Below, one piece after another: positions 37,519-46,687 of a stretch of DNA of 64,000 nt. The stretch spans positions 1,890,492-1,954,491 of the forward strand of contig NZ_WUTY02000001.1 of NCBI RefSeq assembly GCF_009828925.2. The letters are read 5' to 3'. The translations under genes were made by a program, and so were the position numbers. The notes beneath the pieces were generated by a model. It was not told where the DNA came from. It saw only the letters and a list, made by a program, of their open reading frames with translations, and did not search any database. Position 1 is the first letter of the stretch. Every line of letters starts with the position of its first letter. The stretch is from Methylicorpusculum oleiharenae. GTDB lineage: Bacteria > Pseudomonadota > Gammaproteobacteria > Methylococcales > Methylomonadaceae.

Positions 37519-37872
37519 ATGAGTTGCTGTGACGACCCCACCGAACCCCATAAGATTGACCCAAGAGATGTCATTCGCGAACAAGAGCATTACGGTAATC
37601 TGGTGCGTGATCTTTTTACCGATGATCCAGAAAAAGTAATTCTGAAACTACTGAAGGAATCCACACCTTATCTCAGAGAACTGGCTGCCTTACGAGCCCA
37701 CTATCCTTCGGTTAGACTCAAAGCTATCGAACTATTGGATAAAAAAAGCAAGGCGGTACTGGATCAGATTATTGACAAGGAACCTGACTCACCGTTTGCC
37801 ATTGCTGCAAGAAAGCAATTAGATGATTTAGATCACGAACAGGGATTGCTGGGCAAGTTATTCAACCGTTAA
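37519..37872 (+). CDS. Conserved-looking small helical protein, function unknown
   Basis: 117 residues beginning MSCCDDPTEP, then a helical body (VILKLLKESTPYLRELAALR, YPSVRLKAIELLDKKSKAVL) that resembles a short HEAT-like repeat. I do not recognise a family. It lies 99 bases after the sigma-54 activator, in the same direction, with a GAGGAT ribosome site, and ends just before a strong terminator, so it is probably a real gene and may share the activator transcript. Confidence 0.65.
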   Translation: MSCCDDPTEPHKIDPRDVIREQEHYGNLVRDLFTDDPEKVILKLLKESTPYLRELAALRAHYPSVRLKAIELLDKKSKAVLDQIIDKEPDSPFAIAARKQLDDLDHEQGLLGKLFNR

Positions 37873-37886
37873 ACCGCGCTTTAAAA

Positions 37887-37914
37887 AAACGGGCGCCCGG
37901 AAAGGCGCCCGTTT
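37887..37914. terminator. Strong hairpin terminator
   Basis: A perfect 11-bp stem (AAACGGGCGCC at 37887-37897, GGCGCCCGTTT at 37904-37914) with a 6-base loop and a flanking A-run on the left. On the - strand it ends in a T-run, so it can serve the convergent PEP-CTERM-like gene as well as the + strand gene. Confidence 0.85.
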
Positions 37915-37937
37915 GATGCGAAACAGCTTATTACTTC

Positions 37938-38513
37938 CTAAATGGTTTTGCGTTGGCCTAATCTGACTAAACCGACTAAACCACTGAGCAATAACCATAT
38001 TCCAGCAGGAAGAGGGACTGCGGTTAAATTACTTTGGAATTCAGCTTGCAGTCTGTAAGGAAAATCGGATTCACCGGGAACCGTGAAATCAAGTACGTTA
38101 TCTCCTGTCCAACCATTGATCGCAGCAATGTAAGTGCCCGGCAAAGACACGGAATACTCCAGGAATGCATCCAATTGAGACCCGGAATCATCATCTTCAG
38201 CCAGCAAGATGCCATTTGAATCAAACAAACCAAGAATGGGGTCCGCTCCCGGGGTAAGTAAGCTCAGCTTTAATAGGCCGGGCGAATTGATTTGAAAGCT
38301 GTAAAAGTCTGCATCATCATTGTCAACCAAAAATCCGTTGAACAACGACCCCCGAAAGCCGAAAACTTCAATAGCACCCAAACTGCTTAGCTCACCAACA
38401 AATTGAGCTTTGTCATAACTGGAATTATCCACCGCTATATCTTCAAATACATTCGCTTGTGCTGTTGAAGCAAATAATGCAAACCCTAAAATTGAAAAGA
38501 AACTTATTTTCAT
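37938..38513 (-). CDS. Secreted PEP-CTERM-like protein (DVUA0089 type)
   Basis: 191 residues from the ATG at 38513, which has GAGGGA upstream. A signal peptide (ISFFSILGFALFASTAQA) is followed by a prepeptidase-C-like beta domain (DADFYSFQINSPGLLKLSLL, DPILGLFDSNGILLAEDDDS, GTYIAAINGW). The C-terminus, VPLPAGIWLLLSGLVGLVRL then RKT, is a sorting signal of the PEP-CTERM/VPxxP type handled by exosortase. The protein is probably cell-surface or matrix. A sigma-54 promoter candidate lies upstream, a common feature of PEP-CTERM genes. Confidence 0.82.
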   Translation of the reverse strand: MKISFFSILGFALFASTAQANVFEDIAVDNSSYDKAQFVGELSSLGAIEVFGFRGSLFNGFLVDNDDADFYSFQINSPGLLKLSLLTPGADPILGLFDSNGILLAEDDDSGSQLDAFLEYSVSLPGTYIAAINGWTGDNVLDFTVPGESDFPYRLQAEFQSNLTAVPLPAGIWLLLSGLVGLVRLGQRKTI

Positions 38514-38561
38514 TGTAATGTCCCTCGTTAAAGTTAATGAATATTCAGCAGCCTGATTCAA

Positions 38562-38577
38562 CGCACTTTTTGGGCCA
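38562..38577 (-). promoter_or_regulatory. Sigma-54 promoter candidate for the PEP-CTERM gene
   Basis: On the - strand TTGGCCCA-AAAA-GTGCG has exact GG-N10-GC spacing; the predicted start lies about 37 bases before the ATG at 38513. PEP-CTERM genes are often sigma-54 controlled. Confidence 0.5.
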
Positions 38578-38660
38578 AACTTACATGGCTATTACACTAT
38601 TTTCTCCTGCCTGATCGAAAAAAAGCGTTTGATTCCCAGAAGATGCCTATGTGTTTGCAA

Positions 38661-38725
38661 GGATGTCAGCAGCATGGATGCTGCCTTCAAGCTCCCATAG
38701 ACGGACTCAGAGCGATCCTCGACAG
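38661..38725. repeat. Degenerate copy of the structured intergenic repeat
   Basis: The hairpin GCAGCA-TGGA-TGCTGC (38669-38684) is followed by TTCAAGCTCCCATAGACGGA and a GATCCTCGACAG tail, paralleling the order of parts in the element at 16597-16693. Confidence 0.4.
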
Positions 38726-39460
38726 ACACGCCCGTACCTTTAAGTCGAACGGTTTTCTCAGTACAAGAAGGATTAATTTCACACTGCCGCTATCAACTTA
38801 ACCTGCTTGCCGTAGGCATAACTCAATCTCGTCGAAATCCAACGCAGCAGGAGTTTTACCCTCTTCCAAAAAGTATTTCTGTCAACGACTCAAAATCAGG
38901 AATTAACCGTACTGAAGAAATTTGTAGAGTCAGAAAATTCAGCCTAAATGTTGTTATCTGCGCAGTATTTAACCAAAAGTTGTTGCTCAACAAACAATAT
39001 CAGCTATCAAATCCAGCTGAAGCCTTGCTATTTCTGGATATTAAACTGGCATGATTATTGACTTGTAATTAGGTTGTTAATGCATTTATTAACACGGCAT
39101 AGGGAAGGTGATTGTTCAAATTCCGGACGATTAAACGCTTCTCGCTCTCCTCTCCTCCCAGTGGCGAACAGGGTTTAAAAGAAAAGGTTATGAACTATTC
39201 CCAAGGAAATGCCGACACTTACACGACTTAATGTCAATTGAAACAAGGCCATTCAATATGAACATGAGACTCGTAGCCATTAACCGACAACCAAGGCTCA
39301 ATTTGTTCTCATGCTTAATTAAGTCGATTTAACTGAATAGCCGTTAAATCATTTGTCAGGCGTGGATTAATGTAATGACCGGATGCAAACATTTAACCAC
39401 CCGTCATACCGACCATGCCGAATTGTTTTTCACTTAAGTTAACTATTAAGGACGCGCTTG

Positions 39461-40840
39461 ATGTTTGCCCCTGTTTTCAGGAAGTTGCCGGTTCTTGGTT
39501 TCTATTTTATGACGGCATGCAGTGTCACCGAGCCAAACTTCGCCCCACCTGTTAGCCTGCCGGAAACATTCTCGATATCCGGAAGTGCTGCGACACCTGA
39601 CAAGTGGTGGCAAAGCTTCAACGACCCTGCCCTTAATGATTTAGTCGAGAAAGCCTTGGACCAAAATCTGGATTTAAAGGCGACCTTTGATCGACTGGAA
39701 CAGGCGAAATCTATTGCAACCAGAACTGGTGCGGAATTAATTCCATCTGTAAGCGGACTCAGCGGCATTAACAATGTAAATAGGAATGGCCCTGACTTAA
39801 CTTCATCAATGAACGACTTCTCCTTGGCGCTTGCCGCCAGTTACGAGGTCGATCTATGGGGACGGATACGTGCCGGATTCAAAGCGGCAGAATTGGATGT
39901 GCAATCCGCAGAGCAAGATATTCATACGGCAGCAATAGCCTTAACCGCTGAAATAGCAGGAATTTGGTATCAGCTGACGGAACAACAAAAACTTTATAGC
40001 TTGCTTAGCGAGCAAATTAAAATCAACGAACAATACGCCGATTTGGTCAACGTCAGATTCCGTGGCGGGCAGGCAACAGCAGCCGACGTATATCAACAGA
40101 TGCAGTTATTGGAAGGGGTAATAGGCGACAGATTTGCAGTTATGGCTTTTATCAGTGTTCTGCAAAATCAGTTGGCCGTTCTTTCAGGACAAGCACCCGG
40201 CCAATTCAAAATAAAAGCTTCCGAGGAGTTTCCGGATATCAACGGCTTGCCGACTACCGGATTAACATCTGAGTTTATTCAACGTCGGCCGGATATCAAA
40301 AAAGCCTATTTCCGCTTGCAAGCAGCAGATTTGAGAGTGGCTTCAGCAGTTGCCGACCGATTTCCCAAAATCAGTCTGGCCGCGGGAATCACCACAACCG
40401 CACCCGACTTGCAGTCCTTTTTTAACAACTGGATGTCGACATTGGCCGGTAATCTGGTAATTCCTATTATTGACGGCTCTCGAAGAGTTGCCGAAGTGGA
40501 CCGCAATAAAGCGTTAACCGCTGAGGCCTTTAATTTGTATGGGCAAAGAATTTTGCAATCCATTAAAGAGGTAGAGAACGCACTGGCACAAGAAACGCAA
40601 CAACATCAACGCCTGGAAAGCCTGGAAAAGCAATTGAAATACCTCACTGACGCCAATGCAGATATCTCGATTCGATCTGCGTACGGCGCCTTCGATTTTT
40701 TACGCATACTTTCGACGTTGAACAGCTTGCAATCCATGCAGAGAACCATGCTGCGTGCCAAGAAGGAATTAGTCGATTACAGAATCAACTTGTATCGTTC
40801 ATTGGCCGGTGGTTGGTCAGTTCCGCACTCTCAGTCCTGA
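39461..40840 (+). CDS. Outer-membrane efflux lipoprotein (OprM/NodT family)
   Basis: 459 residues from the ATG at 39461 with AAGGA upstream. A signal peptide ends in the lipobox MTAC. The body is a TolC-type outer-membrane factor: WWQSFNDPALNDLVEKALDQNLDLKA, then paired coiled-coil helices (LAASYEVDLWGRIRAGFKAA; RRPDIKKAYFRLQAADLRVA). It forms the exit duct for the RND system encoded by the next two genes. Confidence 0.92.
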   Translation: MFAPVFRKLPVLGFYFMTACSVTEPNFAPPVSLPETFSISGSAATPDKWWQSFNDPALNDLVEKALDQNLDLKATFDRLEQAKSIATRTGAELIPSVSGLSGINNVNRNGPDLTSSMNDFSLALAASYEVDLWGRIRAGFKAAELDVQSAEQDIHTAAIALTAEIAGIWYQLTEQQKLYSLLSEQIKINEQYADLVNVRFRGGQATAADVYQQMQLLEGVIGDRFAVMAFISVLQNQLAVLSGQAPGQFKIKASEEFPDINGLPTTGLTSEFIQRRPDIKKAYFRLQAADLRVASAVADRFPKISLAAGITTTAPDLQSFFNNWMSTLAGNLVIPIIDGSRRVAEVDRNKALTAEAFNLYGQRILQSIKEVENALAQETQQHQRLESLEKQLKYLTDANADISIRSAYGAFDFLRILSTLNSLQSMQRTMLRAKKELVDYRINLYRSLAGGWSVPHSQS

Positions 40841-40851
40841 TAATAACGTTT

Positions 40852-42069
40852 ATGTCCACTACCAAAAAGAAATTTTTTACTCTTCTCAGTTCATTATTGA
40901 TCATTGTGATAGCGGGAGGTCTGTCCTCCTATTGGCTGAACAATCAACCGCGAGCTGCTCGAAAACCGCTAGAGCAGACAGTGCCTTTAGTGGACGCTAT
41001 AACACCTAAAAGCAAAGATCATCAAACTACCGTATTTGCTTTTGGTAACGTTATGTCATCACAAAGTGTGAATCTTAACGCACAGGTCGAAGGAACAGTG
41101 ATCTCGGTTAATCAACGCTTTATCGAAGGTGGCTTGGTAAAAAGAAACGAAGAAATTGTTCGCTTGGATCCTAAGGATTACGAATTAAAACTAAGGCGTG
41201 CAAAAAACGAATTGGTCCGCGCCCGCTTTAATTTAAAACTGGAACTGGGTCAGCAAGCTATAGCCAAACGCGAGTTCGAAATGCTCGGAAAGGATCTTGA
41301 AGATGAACTGGCAGCGGAACTCATTCAGCGAAAACCCCATCTGGAAGCATCGGAATCAGCGCTTAATGCTGCAGAAGCCGCTTACGAGCAAGCGGAACTG
41401 GAACTGGCGCGCACAAGGACCCTGGCTCCCTTCGATGCAGTAATCACAGAACGCAATGCCAATATAGGTTCGCGCGTATCGAATTCGGCTACCGGAACAC
41501 CGCTGGTAAAACTGGCATCGACTGACAGTTTTTGGATTGATGTATCGTTACCCATAGAGAAGCTTCGCTGGATAGATATACCCGGCATCAACAGCAACAA
41601 AGGCGCAACCGTCAAAATTACCATGGATAATGCCTGGGGACCCGGTGTATACCGCGAAGGTATTGTCAAACAACTAAAAGCCGCTGTTGATCCTGAAGGC
41701 CGCATGGCCAAGCTGATTGTCGAGGTTGACGACCCGTTGAGCCTTAAGCCAAACCACAAAAATGCCCCCACTTTGATGCTGGATACGCTGGTGCGGGTGG
41801 AAATTTCGGGTAAACCCCTGAAAAATGTTTATGAACTCCCCGAAACAGCTTTGCATGACGGCCGCTATTTATGGCTTATCAATGACACCCAAACGTTGGA
41901 TATAACTGATATCCGACCCATTTGGGCAGAACAAGGCCGATTTTTTCTGGATACTGATCAATTACCTCCCAAAACCCGAGTCGTCGCCAGCGCACTGCCA
42001 GCCCCGGTCAAAGGAATGCGCATTCGCTCTCGTGATATCGAAACCTCAATCCTGACGCCCTTAGACTGA
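40852..42069 (+). CDS. RND efflux periplasmic adaptor (membrane fusion protein)
   Basis: 405 residues from the ATG at 40852; a TTG start at 40813 inside the upstream gene is possible. An N-terminal membrane anchor (FFTLLSSLLIIVIAGGL) precedes the lipoyl domain (VNLNAQVEGTVISVNQRFIEGG), a long helical hairpin with a coiled coil (about 95-195), and beta-barrel domains. It links the pump to the outer-membrane factor. The pump gene starts two bases after its stop. Confidence 0.92.
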   Translation: MSTTKKKFFTLLSSLLIIVIAGGLSSYWLNNQPRAARKPLEQTVPLVDAITPKSKDHQTTVFAFGNVMSSQSVNLNAQVEGTVISVNQRFIEGGLVKRNEEIVRLDPKDYELKLRRAKNELVRARFNLKLELGQQAIAKREFEMLGKDLEDELAAELIQRKPHLEASESALNAAEAAYEQAELELARTRTLAPFDAVITERNANIGSRVSNSATGTPLVKLASTDSFWIDVSLPIEKLRWIDIPGINSNKGATVKITMDNAWGPGVYREGIVKQLKAAVDPEGRMAKLIVEVDDPLSLKPNHKNAPTLMLDTLVRVEISGKPLKNVYELPETALHDGRYLWLINDTQTLDITDIRPIWAEQGRFFLDTDQLPPKTRVVASALPAPVKGMRIRSRDIETSILTPLD

Positions 42070-42071
42070 CC

Positions 42072-45000
42072 ATGCAAACACTACAACCCGCCATCTCAAA
42101 TGGGCCTATATCCTGGATGTCCGGGCACCCGGTTGCCGCCAACCTGGCCATGCTGGTTTTGGTCGTGGGTGGATATCTGTTTATGCAAAATATCCGTCAG
42201 GAAGTCTTTCCGAACACCGATCTGGATGCCGTCAACATCAGTGTCAGTTATCCCGGTGCAAGTCCTGAAGAAATCGAGCAGGGTATTATTTTATCGTTAG
42301 AACAGGCCGTCAGCGGACTGGAGGGGGTCGAAGACATTAACTCCACAGCAATAGAAGGATTAGCCACGGTTATTGTCACCACCTTGCGCGGCACTGACAT
42401 GCAGCGCTTCATTCAGGATGTTCAGAAAGAAGTTGACCGCATCACCACGCTGCCACTCGATGCCGAGCAACCTCAAATCACTCAGGTTACCGGCTTACGC
42501 CCCCTGATGGAACTGGTTATCTTTGGCGAAGCACCGGAGAGCACCTTGCATGAATTGGGCGAACAATTGAGGGATAGGTTTCTGCAAGACCCCGGCATTA
42601 CTCAGGTCAACTTGTTCGGCATCAAACCCATGGAAATTTCGGTGGAGGTCAGCCAGGAAAATTTACGTCGTCATAAATTATCCTTGGGTGATATTGCCCA
42701 ACGCATAGCCAATGCCAATCTTGATCTCCCTACCGGCAGCATCAAAACCGGCTCGGGTGAAATCCTGCTGCGCATGAAAGAGCGAAAGGATTACGGGCAA
42801 CAGTTTGCAAAACTGCCTCTCATCACAACGCTGGACGGCAGTCAAGTGTTGCTGGGGGATATCGCCGCAATTAAAGATGGTTACGACATATCGGATTACT
42901 ATGCAATTTATGACGGTAAACCGGCGGTGATGATACAAATCTACAATGTAGGCGACCAATCACCATTGGACGTTTCTAGCTCAGTCACGCGAATAATGGA
43001 GACTGCCAAATTAGATATGCCCGAAGGAGTCAAAGCGCTTGTCAGGCGTGATTCCTCTTTAGACTATAACCAACGGATTGATCTGCTGATGCGCAATGCC
43101 GCCATGGGCTTGGCACTGGTCATCATTACCCTGGCTCTGTTTCTTGAATTACGCCTTGCGTTTTGGGTAATGACCGGCATCCCCATTGCCTTTTTAGGCT
43201 CGTTTTTGATCTTGCCTGCTCTCGGCGTTACGCTCAACATGATATCGCTGTTCGCTTTTATCATTGCCTTGGGTATTGTTGTCGACGACGCCATTATCAT
43301 TGGAGAAAATATTTACCATTATCTGCAAGAAGGTATGCAACCTTACGAGGCAGCGGTCAAAGGCGCGCGAGAGATGGCCATGCCCGTAACCTTCAGTATA
43401 TTGACCAATGTCGCCGCATTCATGCCGCTGCTCTTTATTCCGGGAGTCACCGGCAAAATCTACGTGATGGTACCGTTGGTGATCATTACCGTTTTTCTGC
43501 TGTCCTTGTTTGAAAGCTTGTTCATTTTGCCGAACCACCTCAGCCGTCTTAAAAAACCAAAAGCTCACGGCATTGAAGCCTGGATACATACCTATCAACA
43601 AAAATTCAGCAAAGCTTTCAGGCACTGGGTTCTGCACCGTTACGGCCCTTTCCTGGATTGGTCCCTGCAGCACCATTATTTGATTGTATTGTTTGGTTTT
43701 GCGCTACTGTTTGCCACTTTCTCTTTTGCGCTTAGCGGCCGTATTGGTTTCACCGCTTTCCCCAAAACCGAATCGGATTTCTCCAGAGTTGCTGTCTCGA
43801 TGCCTTTTGGCACACCGGCCAAGCAAACCGAAATCGTCGTGCAACATTTAACCGAAGCCGCGCAACGGGTGGCTGAATCTATTCCTGATGGCGATAAATT
43901 ATTGATCGGCGTATTTGCGGAATTAGGTTCCAGCATGCCGGGCGTCATGGCCGGGGGTCATATTGCCAATGTACGCGCTTATCTTGCTCCCCCCGAAATC
44001 CGGGAAAAAATCATGAGTACCGAGCAATTTACCCAGCGCTGGCGCGAAGAAGCCGGGGAAATCGTGGGCGCCGAATCAGTCGTCTACGAATCTGATTTCG
44101 GCGGACCGGGTTCCGGTGCCGCCATCACGGTTGAATTGAATCATCGCAATGTCAAAATATTGGAAGCCGCCAGCGCTCAGTTAGCAGAAATACTTCGCTC
44201 ATACCCGGCAGCGATCAATATCAAAAACGAAATCAGTGCCGGCAAGGAGCAACTGGACTTTCAAATGCGCTCGGAAGGACTCAGTCAGGGACTGACGCCT
44301 CAAAACGTAGCCCGCCAAGTCCGTAACGCCTTTTTCGGTGCCGAAGTTTTGCGGCAGCAACGCGGCCGGAATGAAATGAAAATCATGGTCAGATTACCCG
44401 AGTCAGAACGCCTTTCCTTACAAAACGTCGATTCCATGTTGATATGGAGTGCGAATAAAAAGGAAATACCGCTCACCGAGGCAGTGCATGTCGAACGAGG
44501 CCGAGCCTTTACCCAGATTTCCCGCAGGGATGGCCGCCGGATCAACCTGGTAACTGCCGATTTAGCAGCGAATGGTCACGCTGGAGAGATTATGAACGAT
44601 CTTAAATTGACTGAACTGCCTGGGTTGGTCAAACAATTTCCAGGTTTGCAATTCAGTTTTCAGGGCAAACAGGCGGAGATGGCAAAAAGTCTGGACAGCC
44701 TTAAAATTGGATTTTCTATCGCTTTGTTCGCAATTTACGTCCTGCTCGCCATTCCGTTTAAAAGCTATTCCTTACCCTTGATTGTCATCATCACCATTCC
44801 CTTTGGCGCTATAGGCGCTATATTCGGCCATCTGCTGATGGGCTATGATCTGAGTTTAATCAGCATACTAGGAATTGTTGCCTTATCGGGTATTGTTATC
44901 AACGACTCACTGGTATTGATAGATCATGCTAAAGAACTGCGCCACGAAAGTAACAAGACGGCTCAGCAAACGATAAGAATGGCCGCCGTACAACGATTTA

Positions 45001-45209
45001 GGCCCATAGTACTGACTTCGCTGACTACTTTTTTCGGTATCATGCCGATGATTCTTGAAACTTCCCGACAAGCAAAAATGCTGATCCCTATGGCCATATC
45101 GATAGGCTTCGGTATTCTGTTTGCCACCGTGATTACCCTCATATTGATCCCTTCTCTGTATCTGGTCGTTGACGATCTGAAGGCTATGTTTACAAAAAAG
45201 CATCATTAA
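42072..45209 (+). CDS. RND-family efflux pump (AcrB-like)
   Basis: 1045 residues with the usual twelve-helix plan: a first helix near residue 18 (HPVAANLAMLVLVVGGYLF), a large periplasmic loop, helices 2-6 (from about 340) with the conserved FIIALGIVVDDAIIIGENI proton-relay Asp pair, a second periplasmic loop and the final helices (VLTSLTTFFGIMPMILETSR). The sequence belongs to the HAE1-like group; the substrate is not predictable. It completes an RND operon. Confidence 0.94.
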   Translation: MQTLQPAISNGPISWMSGHPVAANLAMLVLVVGGYLFMQNIRQEVFPNTDLDAVNISVSYPGASPEEIEQGIILSLEQAVSGLEGVEDINSTAIEGLATVIVTTLRGTDMQRFIQDVQKEVDRITTLPLDAEQPQITQVTGLRPLMELVIFGEAPESTLHELGEQLRDRFLQDPGITQVNLFGIKPMEISVEVSQENLRRHKLSLGDIAQRIANANLDLPTGSIKTGSGEILLRMKERKDYGQQFAKLPLITTLDGSQVLLGDIAAIKDGYDISDYYAIYDGKPAVMIQIYNVGDQSPLDVSSSVTRIMETAKLDMPEGVKALVRRDSSLDYNQRIDLLMRNAAMGLALVIITLALFLELRLAFWVMTGIPIAFLGSFLILPALGVTLNMISLFAFIIALGIVVDDAIIIGENIYHYLQEGMQPYEAAVKGAREMAMPVTFSILTNVAAFMPLLFIPGVTGKIYVMVPLVIITVFLLSLFESLFILPNHLSRLKKPKAHGIEAWIHTYQQKFSKAFRHWVLHRYGPFLDWSLQHHYLIVLFGFALLFATFSFALSGRIGFTAFPKTESDFSRVAVSMPFGTPAKQTEIVVQHLTEAAQRVAESIPDGDKLLIGVFAELGSSMPGVMAGGHIANVRAYLAPPEIREKIMSTEQFTQRWREEAGEIVGAESVVYESDFGGPGSGAAITVELNHRNVKILEAASAQLAEILRSYPAAINIKNEISAGKEQLDFQMRSEGLSQGLTPQNVARQVRNAFFGAEVLRQQRGRNEMKIMVRLPESERLSLQNVDSMLIWSANKKEIPLTEAVHVERGRAFTQISRRDGRRINLVTADLAANGHAGEIMNDLKLTELPGLVKQFPGLQFSFQGKQAEMAKSLDSLKIGFSIALFAIYVLLAIPFKSYSLPLIVIITIPFGAIGAIFGHLLMGYDLSLISILGIVALSGIVINDSLVLIDHAKELRHESNKTAQQTIRMAAVQRFRPIVLTSLTTFFGIMPMILETSRQAKMLIPMAISIGFGILFATVITLILIPSLYLVVDDLKAMFTKKHH

Positions 45210-45850
45210 GTTTTTTACGTCGCCTTTCCGGCAGGACTTGCCGGAAACCATGCTTGCATGGATAGCTCAAAGCCTGCCACCCATTCACGTAGATACCCGC
45301 TTCCCTGTGGGTATGACGACATTTGTTCATACTGAGATTTTCTATAGGATATATTACCGAGAGCCTTATCGCCAGCAGTCGAGACAAAGGCATCGCTTTT
45401 ACATCAACCAGACCTTCATCTCTTCGAAGGTAAATGAAAACTTTTCATGATCCTTAGGATTTACGCTCTCTGCCATTTGAGGAAAACCTGCTGGCTTGTG
45501 CAAGGGCATTCCAGCAGTACCTTCCCCCCAATTATCTTGAACTTTCAAGACTGATTCTGTTGCCCTGAATACAGCCACTAAACACTTTGTTGCTGAGAAA
45601 ACACTCCAAAATGGACATCACCCTGTCAAGTAGTGACCAAGGCTTGTTCAGAGGCTCAATCAAGCCTAAAGAGATTCTCTATCTATCTGTTTTATAAGAT
45701 AAAAAAATATTAATTTATAAATTACCATTAAATGGCATAGCTTGTGCATTATACATATTAAACCGCGTAAACGTCGGCTTGAAAAAGCAACGATGCAAAG
45801 TCGTCGTCATGAAAACAATGAACATCGATTTAATGTTCTAGGGGAATAGC
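45210..45850. other. Intergenic region between the RND and TonB operons
   Basis: 641 bases. A 9-bp inverted repeat (TTTCCGGCA at 45225-45233, TGCCGGAAA at 45239-45247) follows the pump stop and may be a terminator, though it lacks a T-run. A sigma-54 promoter candidate lies at 45733. No supported gene. Confidence 0.6.
45733..45748 (+). promoter_or_regulatory. Sigma-54 promoter candidate for the TonB operon
   Basis: TGGCATA-GCTT-GTGCA has exact GG-N10-GC spacing and good -24 and -12 blocks. The predicted start near 45759 is about 90 bases before the tonB-like gene. Confidence 0.5.
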
Positions 45851-46672
45851 ATGAGTAATCCATCAATCAGTCTGCAGCCATTTGATTTAGATAATCAAGT
45901 TCATAAGAGGGGGATCACCGGACTTATATTGCCATTTAAGCCGGATTTTAATCTACTGCAAACCAATCCAGTTGCAAGTGCTGTGACCAATGCGGTACTT
46001 AGCAACTTTAAAAGCGATACGAATAACAACGACAAAAATTTTGTTGATTACCTGATACTGGGTGCCTTATCGGTTTTTATACACACCGCCATTGTCGACA
46101 GATTCGATACAGGCTTCGATCAGCCAGCATTGATCGAGCCTCCCAAGCCCAACAAGGTAGAGATCACTATCATTAAACCTCAACCGAAACCGATAACGCT
46201 CCCACCGCCGCCGCAAGTCAAGGCGCAACCACCCAAACCCAAGGTGGTGCCCTTAAAAAAGCCGGATAAACCCAAAATCAAGCCCAAGCCGGTCGAGCAA
46301 ATAGTCGAAGAGCCGATTCCCCAACCCACTATAGTCAGTGAATCAGCGCCTGTTTCCAATACACCAGCACCACAAGCACCCGTCGTTGAAAAAGTCACGC
46401 AACCCCGTGCCGGTGCCAATTATCTGAACAATCCGCCTCCTGTTTATCCAGAGATAGCGATGGACAGAGGCTGGCAGGGTAAAGTCCTGATGAAGGTTCA
46501 TGTACTGCCCAGCGGTAAACCCGACAGTGTTTCGGTACAGAAATCCAGTGGCAAGAAAGTGCTGGACGACGAAGCCGCACGGACGGTTAAAAAATGGTCA
46601 TTCGTACCGGCAATGCGTGGAACAACGCCTATTGCCGGTTGGGTTACGGTTCCTATTACTTTTAAACTATAA
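45851..46672 (+). CDS. tonB: TonB-type energy transducer
   Basis: 273 residues. A long cytoplasmic N-terminus of about 60 residues precedes one membrane helix (FVDYLILGALSVFIHTAIV). A Pro/Lys-rich periplasmic spacer follows (PQPKPITLPPPPQVKAQPPK and onward), then a C-terminal TonB domain (YLNNPPPVYPEIAMDRGWQG, VSVQKSSGKKVLDDEAARTV). It passes inner-membrane energy to the TonB-dependent receptor encoded three genes on. The N-terminal extension is longer than usual. Confidence 0.92.
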   Translation: MSNPSISLQPFDLDNQVHKRGITGLILPFKPDFNLLQTNPVASAVTNAVLSNFKSDTNNNDKNFVDYLILGALSVFIHTAIVDRFDTGFDQPALIEPPKPNKVEITIIKPQPKPITLPPPPQVKAQPPKPKVVPLKKPDKPKIKPKPVEQIVEEPIPQPTIVSESAPVSNTPAPQAPVVEKVTQPRAGANYLNNPPPVYPEIAMDRGWQGKVLMKVHVLPSGKPDSVSVQKSSGKKVLDDEAARTVKKWSFVPAMRGTTPIAGWVTVPITFKL

Positions 46673-46687
46673 AAATTGAGGTTTACT

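Larger units (their letters stand above)
38514..39460. other. Long intergenic region
   Basis: About 950 bases. It contains the sigma-54 candidate at 38562, a degenerate copy of the structured repeat near 38661-38725, and at 39047-39062 a TGGCATG-ATTA-TTGAC sequence that resembles a sigma-54 promoter but has GA at -12. No supported gene. Confidence 0.55.

Noticed and set aside
39047-39062. TGGCATG-ATTA-TTGAC sequence upstream of the RND genes
   Set aside because: It lacks GC at -12 and lies about 400 bases from the gene, so it was not called as a promoter.
43194-43676. 160-codon frame opposite the RND pump
   Set aside because: Shadow of a strongly supported pump gene.
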